A stretch of 64,000 bases of DNA from NCBI GenBank assembly GCA_902500825.1, contig CABVRX010000014.1:25851-89850 (forward strand), in the 5' to 3' direction. The notes under the pieces are model-generated. The model was not told the DNA's origin. It did no database searches and worked only from the letters and a program-made list of their open reading frames with translations. The stretch's first letter is position 1. Each line of letters begins with the position of its first letter. The DNA is from an uncultured Nitrospira sp. Its GTDB lineage: Bacteria; Nitrospirota; Nitrospiria; Nitrospirales; Nitrospiraceae. Made by a program: the position numbers and the translations under genes. Below are positions 1 through 9,163 of this stretch, piece after piece.

Positions 1-72
1 AGCTCTTGGGACGCTGACCATGTTCCATTTGAAATGACTCATTAAAATGTATGTCGTGACTGGAGGTGGGGG

Positions 73-1728
73 ATGCTGAAGCTGAAACGAATACGATGGG
101 TTCTAATTGGCCTCGGAATCCTCATCCTGATTGGTGGCTTGATCTTGCTGATCGAGCCCAGGGGACAGCGAGAGCCGCTAAAGAAGGAAGCATCGACGCC
201 AGGCGGTCAAGCTGAGCAGGGCGAAAAACCGGCGGCTCCACCCGAGACACCGGCTGACACAAGTCCCGCTCAGGCGTATGCGATGGTGTCTCCTCATAAG
301 CAACAGCTGATTGGGGTGACCACGGCGATCGTTGAAAAGCGGCCGCTGGAGACGATCGTGCGAGCCGTGGGACGAGTCGAGTATGACGAGCAGCGCATTA
401 GCCATGTCAATCTTCGCATTTCAGGATGGGTTGAGGATCTCTTCATTGATTACACGGGACAACTGGTGCGCAAGGGGCAGGCGCTGTTCACGCTTTACAG
501 TCCCGACCTTGTGGCGAGTCAAGATGAGCTTCTCCTGGCCTTACGGGCGCGTGAGAAGGTCAAAGAGAGTCCGCTGAGCGAAGCGCGCCGACAGGCCGAT
601 CAACTGGTCGACGCGACCCGGGACCGCCTGCGCCTATGGACACTGACGAATCAACAGATCGATGAGATCGCCCGTCGGGGGAAGGCCAACACCTACCTGA
701 CGATTTATTCACCAGTGACGGGCTATGTCATCGATAAGAAGGTGTTCAAAGGGATGTTTCTCCAACCGGAGACGCGGGCGTACTCGATTGCCGATCTCAG
801 TCAGGTCTGGATGAACGCGGAGATCTATGAGTTTGAGGTTCCCTTCGTGGCGGTGGGCCAGATGGCAACGGCTACTTTCACCGCCTATCCGGGCGAGGTG
901 TTTCACGGACGGATCTCCTACATCTACCCCTACCTCAACCAGGAGGCGCGGACTGTGAAAGTTCGCTTGGAGATGCCGAATCCCAAGCTCCTGCTGAAGC
1001 CCGAGATGTACGGCACCGTGCAGATCAAGGTCCACCGCGGGGTGCAGCTCGCACTGCCCGAAGGCGCGCTGCTGGACTCCGGGACCCGCAAATTGGTGTT
1101 CGTGACACGAGGAGAAGGGCTGTTTGAACCTCGGGAGGTCAAGATCGGGCCGAAGATTGGCGCCTACTACGAGGTGCAAGAGGGCTTGCAGGCCGGCGAC
1201 CGGGTCGTGACCTCAGGCAACTTCCTCATTGATTCGGAAAGCAAGCTCATGGCGGCCACGAACATGATGGGTTCGCTCGGGATGGGCGGCGTCAAAATGG
1301 AGCAGGCCCAGATGGGCCAGATGGACATGGGCGACATGAAGATGGAGGAAGGTCAGAAGACAAAGGGGAAACCATCCGAGACCAAGCAGGAAAAGCAGGT
1401 GGACGGACTCACGGTCAGCGTGTCCACAGAGCCCGCTTCGCCGAGGATCGGGGAGAACCTGATTCGAGTGACCGTGAAAAAGAAGGACGGCAAGCCGGTG
1501 CCCGATGCAACGGTTCAGCTCACGTATACCATGCCGATGCCGGGCATGATGCCGGCAACCGTCCTGATGAAACCCGGAAAGGATGGCGCCTATGAGGTGA
1601 AGGTCAATCTCGGCATGGGCGGCCAGTGGGATCTGACCGTCACTGTGCAGCGTGCTGGCCAGGCCGATGTGAAGGAAACATTCTCTGTGACGGCCGGCGG
1701 CGGTATGTCCGGCATGCAGGGAATGTAA
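73..1728 (+). CDS. cusB: RND efflux periplasmic adaptor, CusB type, with C-terminal YtkA-like domain
   Basis: Periplasmic adaptor that joins the inner-membrane RND pump to the outer-membrane channel of a Cu/Ag exporter. Start is chosen for the strong GGAGG 8 bases upstream. Residues 9-27 form a single membrane anchor or signal. The adaptor core (about 65-390) carries the lipoyl/hairpin/beta-barrel pattern, with SPVTGYV and the VKVRLEMPNP...LKPEMYG stretch typical of the family. A Met-rich linker (about 395-425) follows, then an immunoglobulin-like YtkA/FixH-type domain (about 440-540) with PMPGMMPA and a Met/Gly tail. It is longer than classical CusB (about 400 aa) because of this added domain. 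It heads a cusBAC operon. Metal specificity is inferred from Met richness and the neighbours. Confidence 0.93.
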   Translation: MLKLKRIRWVLIGLGILILIGGLILLIEPRGQREPLKKEASTPGGQAEQGEKPAAPPETPADTSPAQAYAMVSPHKQQLIGVTTAIVEKRPLETIVRAVGRVEYDEQRISHVNLRISGWVEDLFIDYTGQLVRKGQALFTLYSPDLVASQDELLLALRAREKVKESPLSEARRQADQLVDATRDRLRLWTLTNQQIDEIARRGKANTYLTIYSPVTGYVIDKKVFKGMFLQPETRAYSIADLSQVWMNAEIYEFEVPFVAVGQMATATFTAYPGEVFHGRISYIYPYLNQEARTVKVRLEMPNPKLLLKPEMYGTVQIKVHRGVQLALPEGALLDSGTRKLVFVTRGEGLFEPREVKIGPKIGAYYEVQEGLQAGDRVVTSGNFLIDSESKLMAATNMMGSLGMGGVKMEQAQMGQMDMGDMKMEEGQKTKGKPSETKQEKQVDGLTVSVSTEPASPRIGENLIRVTVKKKDGKPVPDATVQLTYTMPMPGMMPATVLMKPGKDGAYEVKVNLGMGGQWDLTVTVQRAGQADVKETFSVTAGGGMSGMQGM

Positions 1729-1873
1729 CAGGATGGGCGCGAGGGCACGAGCACGACCTAATACAAAGGGCAAAAGTAAAAATGCAAATGCTTAAACTTT
1801 TGATCTTACATTTCAACGGGAGTCTCTTGCCTATCGCCTCGTGCCTCGTGCCCCGAGTCTGGAGGGAAGCGAC

Positions 1874-4800
1874 ATGATCGAGCGTGTGATCGCGTGGAGC
1901 GCCAAGAACGGGTTTCTGGTCATGCTGGTCCTCGTGTTCGTGATGGGCGGGGGCATCTGGGCGGTGTACCACACGCCGTTGGATGCCATTCCCGACCTCT
2001 CCGACGTGCAGGTGATCGTCTTTACTGAATGGCAAGGCCGTAGCCCGGATCTCGTCGAGGATCAGATTACCTATCCCATCATCATCTCGATGCTGGGCGC
2101 ACCCAACATCAAATCCGTCCGCGGACAGTCCTTTCTCGGGCTCTCGTTTGTGTACGTCATTTTCGAAGATGGCACGGATATGTACTGGGCCCGCAGCCGG
2201 GTCCTCGAATACTTACAGTCCGCGCTCGGGAAATTGCCGGAAGGCATTACACCAACGATCGGGCCGGACGCGACCGGCGTGGGCTGGGTGTACCAGTATG
2301 CCCTGGTCGATCGGTCGGGACGCTACGATCTTGCCGCCCTGCGGAGCTTTCAGGACTGGTACCTACGGTACTGGTTGTGGAGCGTGCCCGGCGTGGCGGA
2401 GGTGGCATCCGTCGGAGGGTTTGTCAAACAATATCAGGTTCAGGTCGATCCGACTAAGCTTCTCGGCTATCACGTCCCGATTAAGAAGGTCATTGAGGCG
2501 ATCCGGCGGAGCAACAACGACGTCGGCGGCCGCGTTGTCGAGTTCAGCGAACGGGAATATATGGTGCGAGGCCTAGGGTATATCCGATCCTTGGATGACA
2601 TCCGCCAGGTCGCGATTGGCGCGGACCGCGAGGGGACCCCGATCCTGGTGCGGGATGTGGCACATGTGACCTTGGGCCCCGATATCCGGCGGGGCGCCGC
2701 CGACCTGGATGGGCAAGGAGAGGCGGTCGGCGGCATTATCGTCATGCGCTACGGCGAGAACGCGCTCGCCGTGATCGACCGTGTGAAGCAGAAACTCGAG
2801 GAGATCAAGGGGTCCATCCCGGAGGGCATGGAAATCCTGCCGGTCTACGACCGCTCGGATTTGATCATCCGCGCCATTGCGACGCTGAAAGAAAAGCTGC
2901 TCGAGGTCAGCATTGTGGTGAGCCTCATCAGCCTGATCTTTCTTTTTCATCTACGCTCCGCGCTGGTCGCCATCCTCACGTTACCGGTTGCCATCCTGCT
3001 TTCCTTTCTCGCCATGTATTACCTCGGGATCGCGTCGAATGTGATGTCGCTCGCCGGCATCGCGATCGCGATTGGGGCCATGGTGGATGCCGTGATCGTC
3101 ATGATCGAGAACGCGCACAAGCGGCTAGAGCAATGGCAGGAGCATCAGAGAGAGGGAAAAGGACAACAGGAGGCTCGGGCGACGGTGATCATTCGGGCAG
3201 CTCAGGAAGTGGGGAAGCCGCTGTTCTTCTCGCTGCTCATCATCACCGTCTCCTTCCTGCCTGTCTTCAGTCTCGAGGCACAGGAAGGCCGCCTATTCAA
3301 GCCGCTGGCCTGGACGAAGACGGCCTCCATGTTCTTTGCGTCGCTCGTCTCGATCACGGTGGCCCCACTGCTGATGGTCTGGCTCCTCCGCGGAAAGATC
3401 CGACCTGAAGAGAGAAATCCCCTCAATCGCTGGCTGATCCGGCTCTATAGTCCGCTTGTGTCCAGTGCCATAAGGGCTCGGTGGCTGGTTATCCTCCTGG
3501 CCGTCCTCGCCGTTGCCGGGGTCATCCCCCTCTATCAGAAACTGGGCTCGGAATTCATGCCACCGCTCAATGAAGGGACGATCCTCTACATGCCGACCGC
3601 CTTGCCCGGCATATCCATTACGGAAGCCACCCAAATCCTCCAGCAGCAAGATCAGCTCATCAAGCAATTTCCCGAGGTGGATCATGTCTTCGGCAAGGTC
3701 GGCCGAGCCCGAACACCGACCGACCCCGCGCATCTCAGCATGGTCGAGACGGTCATCACCCTGAAGCCCGAGGAGGAGTGGCGGCCGGGCATGACCTGGG
3801 ATGCCCTGATCGCGGAGCTGGACAAGACTGTGAAATTTCCCGGTATGCCCAATATCTGGTGGATGCCGATCCAGACTCGGACCGAAATGCTGGCGACAGG
3901 GATCCGGAGTAATCTCGGGATCAAAATTCTCGGGTCGGACCTTGGCGAGATCGAGCGGATCGGCTTGCAGATCGAGAGCCTCCTGTCCGGCCTGCCTGGC
4001 ACCCGGAGCGCCTACGCTGAGCGGGTCACCGGAGGCTACTACCTGGACTTTCGCGTGAACCGCGAGGAGGTCGCGCGCTATGGGTTGACGGTGGAGGATG
4101 TCGAGGATATCGTCGAAACCGCGATCGGCGGAAAAAATATCACTCAGACCGTCGAGGGTCGGGAGCGCTATCCGATCAACGTGCGCTATGCGCGCGAGCT
4201 CCGGCAGGATGTCGAATCGTTACGGAGGGTCTTGGTGCAAACGCCGCGCGGCGCTCAGGTGCCTCTCGTGCAATTGGCCGAGATCAAGATGGTGACGGGC
4301 CCTCCGTCCGTCCGGGATGAGCAAGGCTCGCTGGCGGGGATCGTCTTTGTGGATGTGGCCGGACGCGATCTTGGTGGCTATGTCGCTGAGGCGAAACGAT
4401 TGGTCGGCGAACGTGTCAAGGTCAAGTCGGGCTATCGGCTGGTCTGGGGCGGGCAGTACCAGTACATGGAACGGGCAAAAGGCCGCCTCATGATCGCCGT
4501 CCCCGTCACAGTTTTCCTGATCTTCATCCTGCTTTATCTCAACTTCCGCTCGGTGGTCCGTAGCCTCATCGTGCTCCTCTCCGTGCCCTTTGCCGTGGTC
4601 GGCGCGATCGTCTTTCTCTATCTCCTGAACTACAACTTAAGTGTGGCCGTGTGGGTCGGGATCATTGCCCTCGCGGGCGTGGCGGCCGAGACCGGCGTGA
4701 TCATGATCATCTTCTTGGATGAAGCCTACGAGCGGTGGCAGCGCGAGGGCCGGTTGCAATCGAGAGCCGATCTCCGACAGGCCATCATCGAAGGTGCCGC

Positions 4801-5056
4801 GCAGCGGGTCCGCCCCAAAGTGATGACGGCCTCAGCGATTCTCATTGGGCTCTTGCCGATCATGTGGGGTCACGGCGCCGGAGGGGATGTCATGAGACGG
4901 ATCGCCGCGCCGATGATCGGCGGCATGGTGTCTTCTACGATCCTCACTTTGCTCGTCATTCCCGCCATCTATGCCGTGTGGCGAGGGCGCACCCTTCCGG
5001 CGGAACCTGAACGGGACGGCGGGTCGCAAGAAGACCTTCGTCATGATCTGCGGTAA
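1874..5056 (+). CDS. cusA: Heavy-metal RND efflux pump, CusA/CzcA family
   Basis: Inner-membrane proton-driven pump of the HME-RND family, 1060 aa, the normal length. The start at MIERVIAW is chosen because GGAGGG lies just upstream and families begin with this short helix; an upstream in-frame start at 1841 adds 11 atypical residues. It shows the first transmembrane helix (about 15-33), the two porter halves with APNIKSVRGQS and PGTRSAYAERVTGGYY, the helix-4 segment GAMVDAVIVMIENAHKR with acidic proton-relay residues, and the C-terminal repeat ending in GGMVSSTILTLLVIPAIY. It lies between cusB and the channel gene. Two short C-terminal fragments of related pumps occur downstream at 21653 and 22612. 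Confidence 0.95.
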   Translation: MIERVIAWSAKNGFLVMLVLVFVMGGGIWAVYHTPLDAIPDLSDVQVIVFTEWQGRSPDLVEDQITYPIIISMLGAPNIKSVRGQSFLGLSFVYVIFEDGTDMYWARSRVLEYLQSALGKLPEGITPTIGPDATGVGWVYQYALVDRSGRYDLAALRSFQDWYLRYWLWSVPGVAEVASVGGFVKQYQVQVDPTKLLGYHVPIKKVIEAIRRSNNDVGGRVVEFSEREYMVRGLGYIRSLDDIRQVAIGADREGTPILVRDVAHVTLGPDIRRGAADLDGQGEAVGGIIVMRYGENALAVIDRVKQKLEEIKGSIPEGMEILPVYDRSDLIIRAIATLKEKLLEVSIVVSLISLIFLFHLRSALVAILTLPVAILLSFLAMYYLGIASNVMSLAGIAIAIGAMVDAVIVMIENAHKRLEQWQEHQREGKGQQEARATVIIRAAQEVGKPLFFSLLIITVSFLPVFSLEAQEGRLFKPLAWTKTASMFFASLVSITVAPLLMVWLLRGKIRPEERNPLNRWLIRLYSPLVSSAIRARWLVILLAVLAVAGVIPLYQKLGSEFMPPLNEGTILYMPTALPGISITEATQILQQQDQLIKQFPEVDHVFGKVGRARTPTDPAHLSMVETVITLKPEEEWRPGMTWDALIAELDKTVKFPGMPNIWWMPIQTRTEMLATGIRSNLGIKILGSDLGEIERIGLQIESLLSGLPGTRSAYAERVTGGYYLDFRVNREEVARYGLTVEDVEDIVETAIGGKNITQTVEGRERYPINVRYARELRQDVESLRRVLVQTPRGAQVPLVQLAEIKMVTGPPSVRDEQGSLAGIVFVDVAGRDLGGYVAEAKRLVGERVKVKSGYRLVWGGQYQYMERAKGRLMIAVPVTVFLIFILLYLNFRSVVRSLIVLLSVPFAVVGAIVFLYLLNYNLSVAVWVGIIALAGVAAETGVIMIIFLDEAYERWQREGRLQSRADLRQAIIEGAAQRVRPKVMTASAILIGLLPIMWGHGAGGDVMRRIAAPMIGGMVSSTILTLLVIPAIYAVWRGRTLPAEPERDGGSQEDLRHDLR

Positions 5057-5114
5057 GCAATAGGCTGAAGGGGGAGTTGGATCTAGGGCGTCGTGTCACC
5101 ATAAGGAGGACGTG

Positions 5115-6398
5115 ATGATTGGACAACAAACGGCCAGTCTCTGCTTATTAATCGTTGCAGTAATAATGATGTGGAGTGGACGAGAGGCCGCACAGGCCGC
5201 TCCGCCATTAGAGATTCCCTTAGCCTTAGGAGGCCTCATTGACGAAGCGTTAGCCCGTAATCCCGAGATTCAGGCGATGCATCAACAATGGGAGGCTTCC
5301 CGCGAGAAGGTCCCGCAGGCTCGCACCTTGCCTGACCCAACCTTCGGGGTGCACCTCTGGAACTTCCCCCAAGACCTGGATGTCGCCCGCAGTCTCGGCC
5401 GCACGCAAAACATCATCTTGACTTTGTCCCAGAGATTCCCGTTCCCGGGAAAGCTTGACCTCAATGCGGAAATCGCGAGTCGGACGGCAGGAATCCGGGA
5501 GCAAGCCATCCGCGCCAAAGAGCGAGAGATTATCGCACGGCTGAAGCAAGCCTATTACGAGTTGTATCTCGCCCACAAGGAAATCGACGTGCATCATGAG
5601 CAGATCGATGTCGTTCAGCAGTTGTTCGATACCGCGACGGCCAAGTACCGCGCGGGACAAGGGACCCAGGTCGACGTGCTCAAAGCGCAAGTCGAGTTGT
5701 CCGACCTGTACCAGCGGCTGCCGGTGCTTGAGCAACGTCGCGAGACCGCGGTGGCCAAAGTGAATACCATCTTGGATCGTGATCCTCGGTCGTCCTTAGG
5801 CGTGCCGCGTGACCCCGACGTCACGGTCTCTGAGAAGACCTCGGAGGAACTTGAGCAAGTGGCGAAGGCCATGCGTCCGGAACTGAAGGTGGCGTCGGTC
5901 GCCATCGAACGGACTCAGCAGGCGCGCGCCTATGCTGAACGGCAGTACTATCCGGATTTCGAGTTCGCCGTGCAGCGGTTTCAGAATTTTCAGGCAACGG
6001 ATGGATTTGGCGCCATTGGGATCATGAGTATCCCGTTCTCCTTTTGGACGAAGGGCAAGTATGACGCCGGCGTCCGGGAAGCCAAGGCAGCCGAAGCTGC
6101 AGCACGGGCGGATTTGCACACCTGGCAAAACCTGACCCGATTTCAAATTTCTGAACTGCTGGCAAAGGTACGGGCGCAGCAACAGGTCGTGGTTCTGTAC
6201 CGCACCACCATCTTGCCGCAAGCCGAGCAGAATATGGATGCAGCACGCGCCGGGTATCGAACCGGGCGAAATAGTTTTCTCGACTTCTTAGAGGCGGAGC
6301 GCGCCTGGTTAGAGTTTCGACTCGCGTACTACCGAGCGTTGGCCGAACGGGAGAATCAGTTTGCTGTTCTTGAACAAGTCGTGGGCACGTTCCTATAG
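5115..6398 (+). CDS. cusC: TolC-family outer-membrane channel of the Cus system
   Basis: Outer-membrane efflux channel, about 427 aa. ATG 5115 is preferred over the adjacent GTG 5112 because AAGGAGGA lies 4 bases upstream. A signal peptide spans about residues 1-30 (cleavage near AQA). Two outer-membrane-efflux repeats follow, with long coiled-coil segments such as EALARNPEIQAM early and RTGRNSFLDFLEAERAWLE late. It begins 55 bp after cusA and completes the tripartite pump. Family membership is clear; the exact substrate follows from its partners. Confidence 0.92.
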   Translation: MIGQQTASLCLLIVAVIMMWSGREAAQAAPPLEIPLALGGLIDEALARNPEIQAMHQQWEASREKVPQARTLPDPTFGVHLWNFPQDLDVARSLGRTQNIILTLSQRFPFPGKLDLNAEIASRTAGIREQAIRAKEREIIARLKQAYYELYLAHKEIDVHHEQIDVVQQLFDTATAKYRAGQGTQVDVLKAQVELSDLYQRLPVLEQRRETAVAKVNTILDRDPRSSLGVPRDPDVTVSEKTSEELEQVAKAMRPELKVASVAIERTQQARAYAERQYYPDFEFAVQRFQNFQATDGFGAIGIMSIPFSFWTKGKYDAGVREAKAAEAAARADLHTWQNLTRFQISELLAKVRAQQQVVVLYRTTILPQAEQNMDAARAGYRTGRNSFLDFLEAERAWLEFRLAYYRALAERENQFAVLEQVVGTFL

Positions 6399-6445
6399 CC
6401 GAACTGAATGAGTCTGACTCGTGAAAGTGACAGGACCGTTTGTTG

Positions 6446-6673
6446 GGAAGACGTACGCAATGCCACGCGCTGCCGGACCCGCAGCTGCATACGGCCGAGG
6501 AGTAGTCGACGGTAGTGCAGCGCATGCGAGGTCCCATGGGGACGATGGGCAAAAGGGTGATCACCGCGACCGAGCAAGCAGAGATCGTTCGGTACCTAGC
6601 CACTGCGAGTCGAACGGCGTATGGAGATGAACATGATAGCCCTTCCAGAGGAGAGCCAGAACCAGGACGGTAG
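6446..6673 (+). pseudogene. Remnant of a c-type cytochrome, C-terminal part
   Basis: In the frame ending at the TAG at 6671 the translation reads CHALPDPQLHTAEE, a stop at the place where Trp is expected, then STVVQRMRGPMGTMGKRVIT and an I-x-x-YL ending. This looks like the C-terminal part of a small cytochrome c. The first heme cysteine codon of CxxCH is CGT (Arg) instead of TGT, and the Trp codon is TAG, so it is decayed. Its N-terminus is missing. The link to cytochrome c is my reading of the motif and is not proven. Confidence 0.45.
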
Positions 6674-8588
6674 CGGCCGATATCGGCCGTTGCGCGACTA
6701 CGCGCTTATCGGGAATGGGCGGACCGCGGCGCTCGTTGCCCGCGATGGCTCGATTGATTGGTGCTGCTGGCCGTACTTCGACAGCCCGGCCGTGTTCTGT
6801 CGAATCCTGGACGTGGCCAAAGGCGGATCGTTTCAGATTGCGCCGGTCGGGAGTTTCGGCACTTCCCGATCGTACCTTGGACGCACGAACGTGCTGCGGA
6901 CCATTTTCAAAACCGCTACAGGGGTCGTCCAGCTCACCGACTTGATGCCTGTCGCAAAGGAGCGGGAACACCTTCGACCCCCTGATCAGCTCCTCCGCCT
7001 GATTGAAGGGCTCATTGGGCATGTCGAAGTTGAGGTCAGGTTCCATCCGACATTTGACTATGCCCGAGCGAAGACGACAGTGGAGATCCTTCCCCGCCGA
7101 GTTCTCGCGCACGCCGGCAGTCAGCATCTGATTCTGGCTGCCCCTGCCAACTTCCGGCCTAGCTCGCAAGGAGCCACCGGACGACTCCATGTCCGGGCGG
7201 GGGATCGGCTCTGGATTACAGTGACGGATCAACCGGACAGTGAAAAGGTGCAGGTGCCGGAGTCGCTAGAGTGCGACTCCTTGCTTTCGGACACCCTACG
7301 CTATTGGGAGGCCTGGTCGGCGCGCTGTACCTATCGTGGCCCGTACGCCGACGCGGTCTGCCGCAGCGCCCTAGTGCTGAAGTTGTTGACCTTCAAGCCG
7401 ACAGGCGCGCTCATCGCCGCGCCCACCACGTCCCTTCCTGAAGAAATTGGCGGCGTCCGCAACTGGGACTACCGCTTTACCTGGTTACGGGATTCGGCCC
7501 TGATTCTTTCCGCCTTGCAAGGGCTCGGGTATCACGACGAGGCCAATGAGTTCTGGGAGTGGCTGCAGTCCCTGTGCATCGGTTGCTGCGGGGAGCTGCA
7601 GATCATGTACACCATTCACGGCCACCCTGAGCTGCCGGAGCAAAGCCTCGATCATCTGGAGGGCTACCGAGGCTCCCGCCCGGTACGGCTTGGCAATGCG
7701 GCGGCGAAACAGACCCAGCTCGACATCTATGGCGAGGTGCTCGATGCGGCCGCAGTATGTTATTACGCCATGCGACGGCCCTTCGGCGCTGGAATGATTC
7801 AGTTCCTGCAGTATCTGGCTGACCAAGCGGCGGCGCGCTGGCGCGAGCCGGACTATGGCATCTGGGAAGTCCGAGGCGGCCCGAAGCCGTTCCTCTACTC
7901 GAAGCTCCTCTGCTGGGTCGCGCTCGACCGCGCGATCCGGCTGGCCACGGATGCTGGAGTCCCAGGTAATCTGCACCATTGGCGACGAACCCGGGACGAG
8001 ATTCGAGAGGCGATTTTAACGGAGGGCTACGACGAAGCGTTAGGAGCTTTCGTTCAGGCCTTCGGAGAACGGACTCTGGATGCCAGTGTCCTCAGCTTAC
8101 CGCTCGTCGGATTTCTCCCGGCCACCGATCCCCGTGTGCAGTCGACACTTGATCGGATACAGGAGCGTTTGACTTCAAATGATTTGGTCTACCGGTACCT
8201 GACCGACGATGGCCTGCCGGGCGGCGAAGGTGCCTTTGCCTTCTGCAGCTTCCGGATGGTGCAGAATTTCGCCTTGGCGGGGCGCATCGACGAAGCCCGA
8301 ACCCTCTTTGAGCGAGTCGTCAGTTATGCCAACGACCTCGGCCTTCTCTCCGAAGAAATCGACCCGGTGAGGGGCGAGCTTCTCGGTAATTATCCTCAAG
8401 GCTTCTCACATCTGACCCTGATCGGCGCCGCTCTCAGCATTGCCGAAGCCGAGGCGCGAGGGCCGGAGAGACAGATGCGGACCAGGGATGAGCGAGAAAA
8501 AAGGATGGAAAGCAGTGCGCATAGAGCAAGGACATGTACGCGGCACCTTCATATCAGCCCGCTCCGAAAGAGTCCAAAGCGGAGTTGA
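6633..8588 (+). CDS. Glycoside hydrolase family 15 protein (glucoamylase/trehalase-like)
   Basis: Cytoplasmic alpha-glucosidase-type hydrolase, about 651 aa, of the GH15 family whose members cleave trehalose, maltodextrins or glucose oligomers. ATG 6633 has GGAG six bases upstream; ATGs at 6621 and 6627 are in frame but have weaker sites. The N-terminal beta-sandwich starts with YRPLRDYALIGNGRTAALV and GSIDWCCWP. The catalytic (alpha/alpha)6 barrel has the signature GVRNWDYRFTWLRDSAL (about 270), YGEVLDA (about 365) and LLSEEIDP...LGNYPQGFSHL near the end (about 570-590). The C-terminal 50 residues look non-conserved and overlap the next small gene. It is unrelated to metal resistance and may be for glycogen or trehalose turnover. 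Confidence 0.88.
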   Translation: MIALPEESQNQDGSGRYRPLRDYALIGNGRTAALVARDGSIDWCCWPYFDSPAVFCRILDVAKGGSFQIAPVGSFGTSRSYLGRTNVLRTIFKTATGVVQLTDLMPVAKEREHLRPPDQLLRLIEGLIGHVEVEVRFHPTFDYARAKTTVEILPRRVLAHAGSQHLILAAPANFRPSSQGATGRLHVRAGDRLWITVTDQPDSEKVQVPESLECDSLLSDTLRYWEAWSARCTYRGPYADAVCRSALVLKLLTFKPTGALIAAPTTSLPEEIGGVRNWDYRFTWLRDSALILSALQGLGYHDEANEFWEWLQSLCIGCCGELQIMYTIHGHPELPEQSLDHLEGYRGSRPVRLGNAAAKQTQLDIYGEVLDAAAVCYYAMRRPFGAGMIQFLQYLADQAAARWREPDYGIWEVRGGPKPFLYSKLLCWVALDRAIRLATDAGVPGNLHHWRRTRDEIREAILTEGYDEALGAFVQAFGERTLDASVLSLPLVGFLPATDPRVQSTLDRIQERLTSNDLVYRYLTDDGLPGGEGAFAFCSFRMVQNFALAGRIDEARTLFERVVSYANDLGLLSEEIDPVRGELLGNYPQGFSHLTLIGAALSIAEAEARGPERQMRTRDEREKRMESSAHRARTCTRHLHISPLRKSPKRS

Positions 8589-8701
8589 TCGCGCACTGTC
8601 AGCGCTTCATCGAGTACTACAGGAAAGCCGCCGATGAAGCCGACCGCATGGCCCAAGCTCATCGAGAAATTATCGTGCAGAGTTCCGAGAGGGATCGCTG
8701 A
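8534..8701 (+). CDS. Small helical protein, function unknown
   Basis: A 55-residue protein starting MYAAPSYQPAPKESKAELI. It is preceded by AAGGA and overlaps the tail of the GH15 gene by 55 bases in another frame. The body is one charged amphipathic helix with CQRFIEYYRKAADEADRMA and an AHRE motif. Comparable short proteins with a repeated A-x-E-H/A-x-x-H pattern occur in metal-resistance regions, but I do not know a function. It could be periplasmic only with an unseen leader; none is visible. Confidence 0.5.
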   Translation: MYAAPSYQPAPKESKAELIAHCQRFIEYYRKAADEADRMAQAHREIIVQSSERDR

Positions 8702-8817
8702 AACACTGTGGGCGTGGACCTTTTTGGCTTCGTGACCAGCCCGCTGCGGATCATGGCGCGAGACCGGTCCAGCGAGAGTCAGTCTGGTCAGAGTGTCATA
8801 GCAAGGAGGACGGTTCC

Positions 8818-9015
8818 ATGAATTCACTATCGCAATCGCTTTTCATGTTGATGACTGCAACCTTGGTCTCGGGATGCATGTGCATGATGCCGATGAACGA
8901 CATGGGCATGAAGGAGAAGGAGGATAGGGGCATGAGGAAGGTGGACGAGCGAGGTAGTGGCATGTCGATGACTGGAACAACGGGAGATAAGCCAGTTGGC
9001 AATCAAGGAAAGTAA
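8818..9015 (+). CDS. Small Met-rich lipoprotein
   Basis: A 65-residue protein with an AAGGAGGA site 7 bases upstream. The hydrophobic leader (about 5-19) ends in a VSGC lipobox, so it is probably lipidated at Cys20. The mature part is very Met-rich (CMCMMPMNDMGM) and then polar. Methionine clusters in periplasmic proteins usually bind Cu(I) or Ag(I). It precedes the copper ATPase by 150 bp, which supports a copper-buffer role, by inference. Confidence 0.6.
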   Translation: MNSLSQSLFMLMTATLVSGCMCMMPMNDMGMKEKEDRGMRKVDERGSGMSMTGTTGDKPVGNQGK

Positions 9016-9163
9016 TGGATCGGAGAAACGGGGTACAACGGCAAGGGAAAGCTAGAATCCAAGTTCAAGGCAGATGAGATGGAAGGATGCGTGATGGTTC
9101 ACGGCATAGTGAACGAGTGTTGCGGCGGCGGTGGACCTGCAAAGTAGAACAGGGAGGATGACA

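Noticed and set aside
9079..9147. 22-codon frame with CC-GGGG upstream of the Cu ATPase
   Set aside because: Too short, no separate promoter, and no second evidence; could be a leader peptide but cannot be supported.
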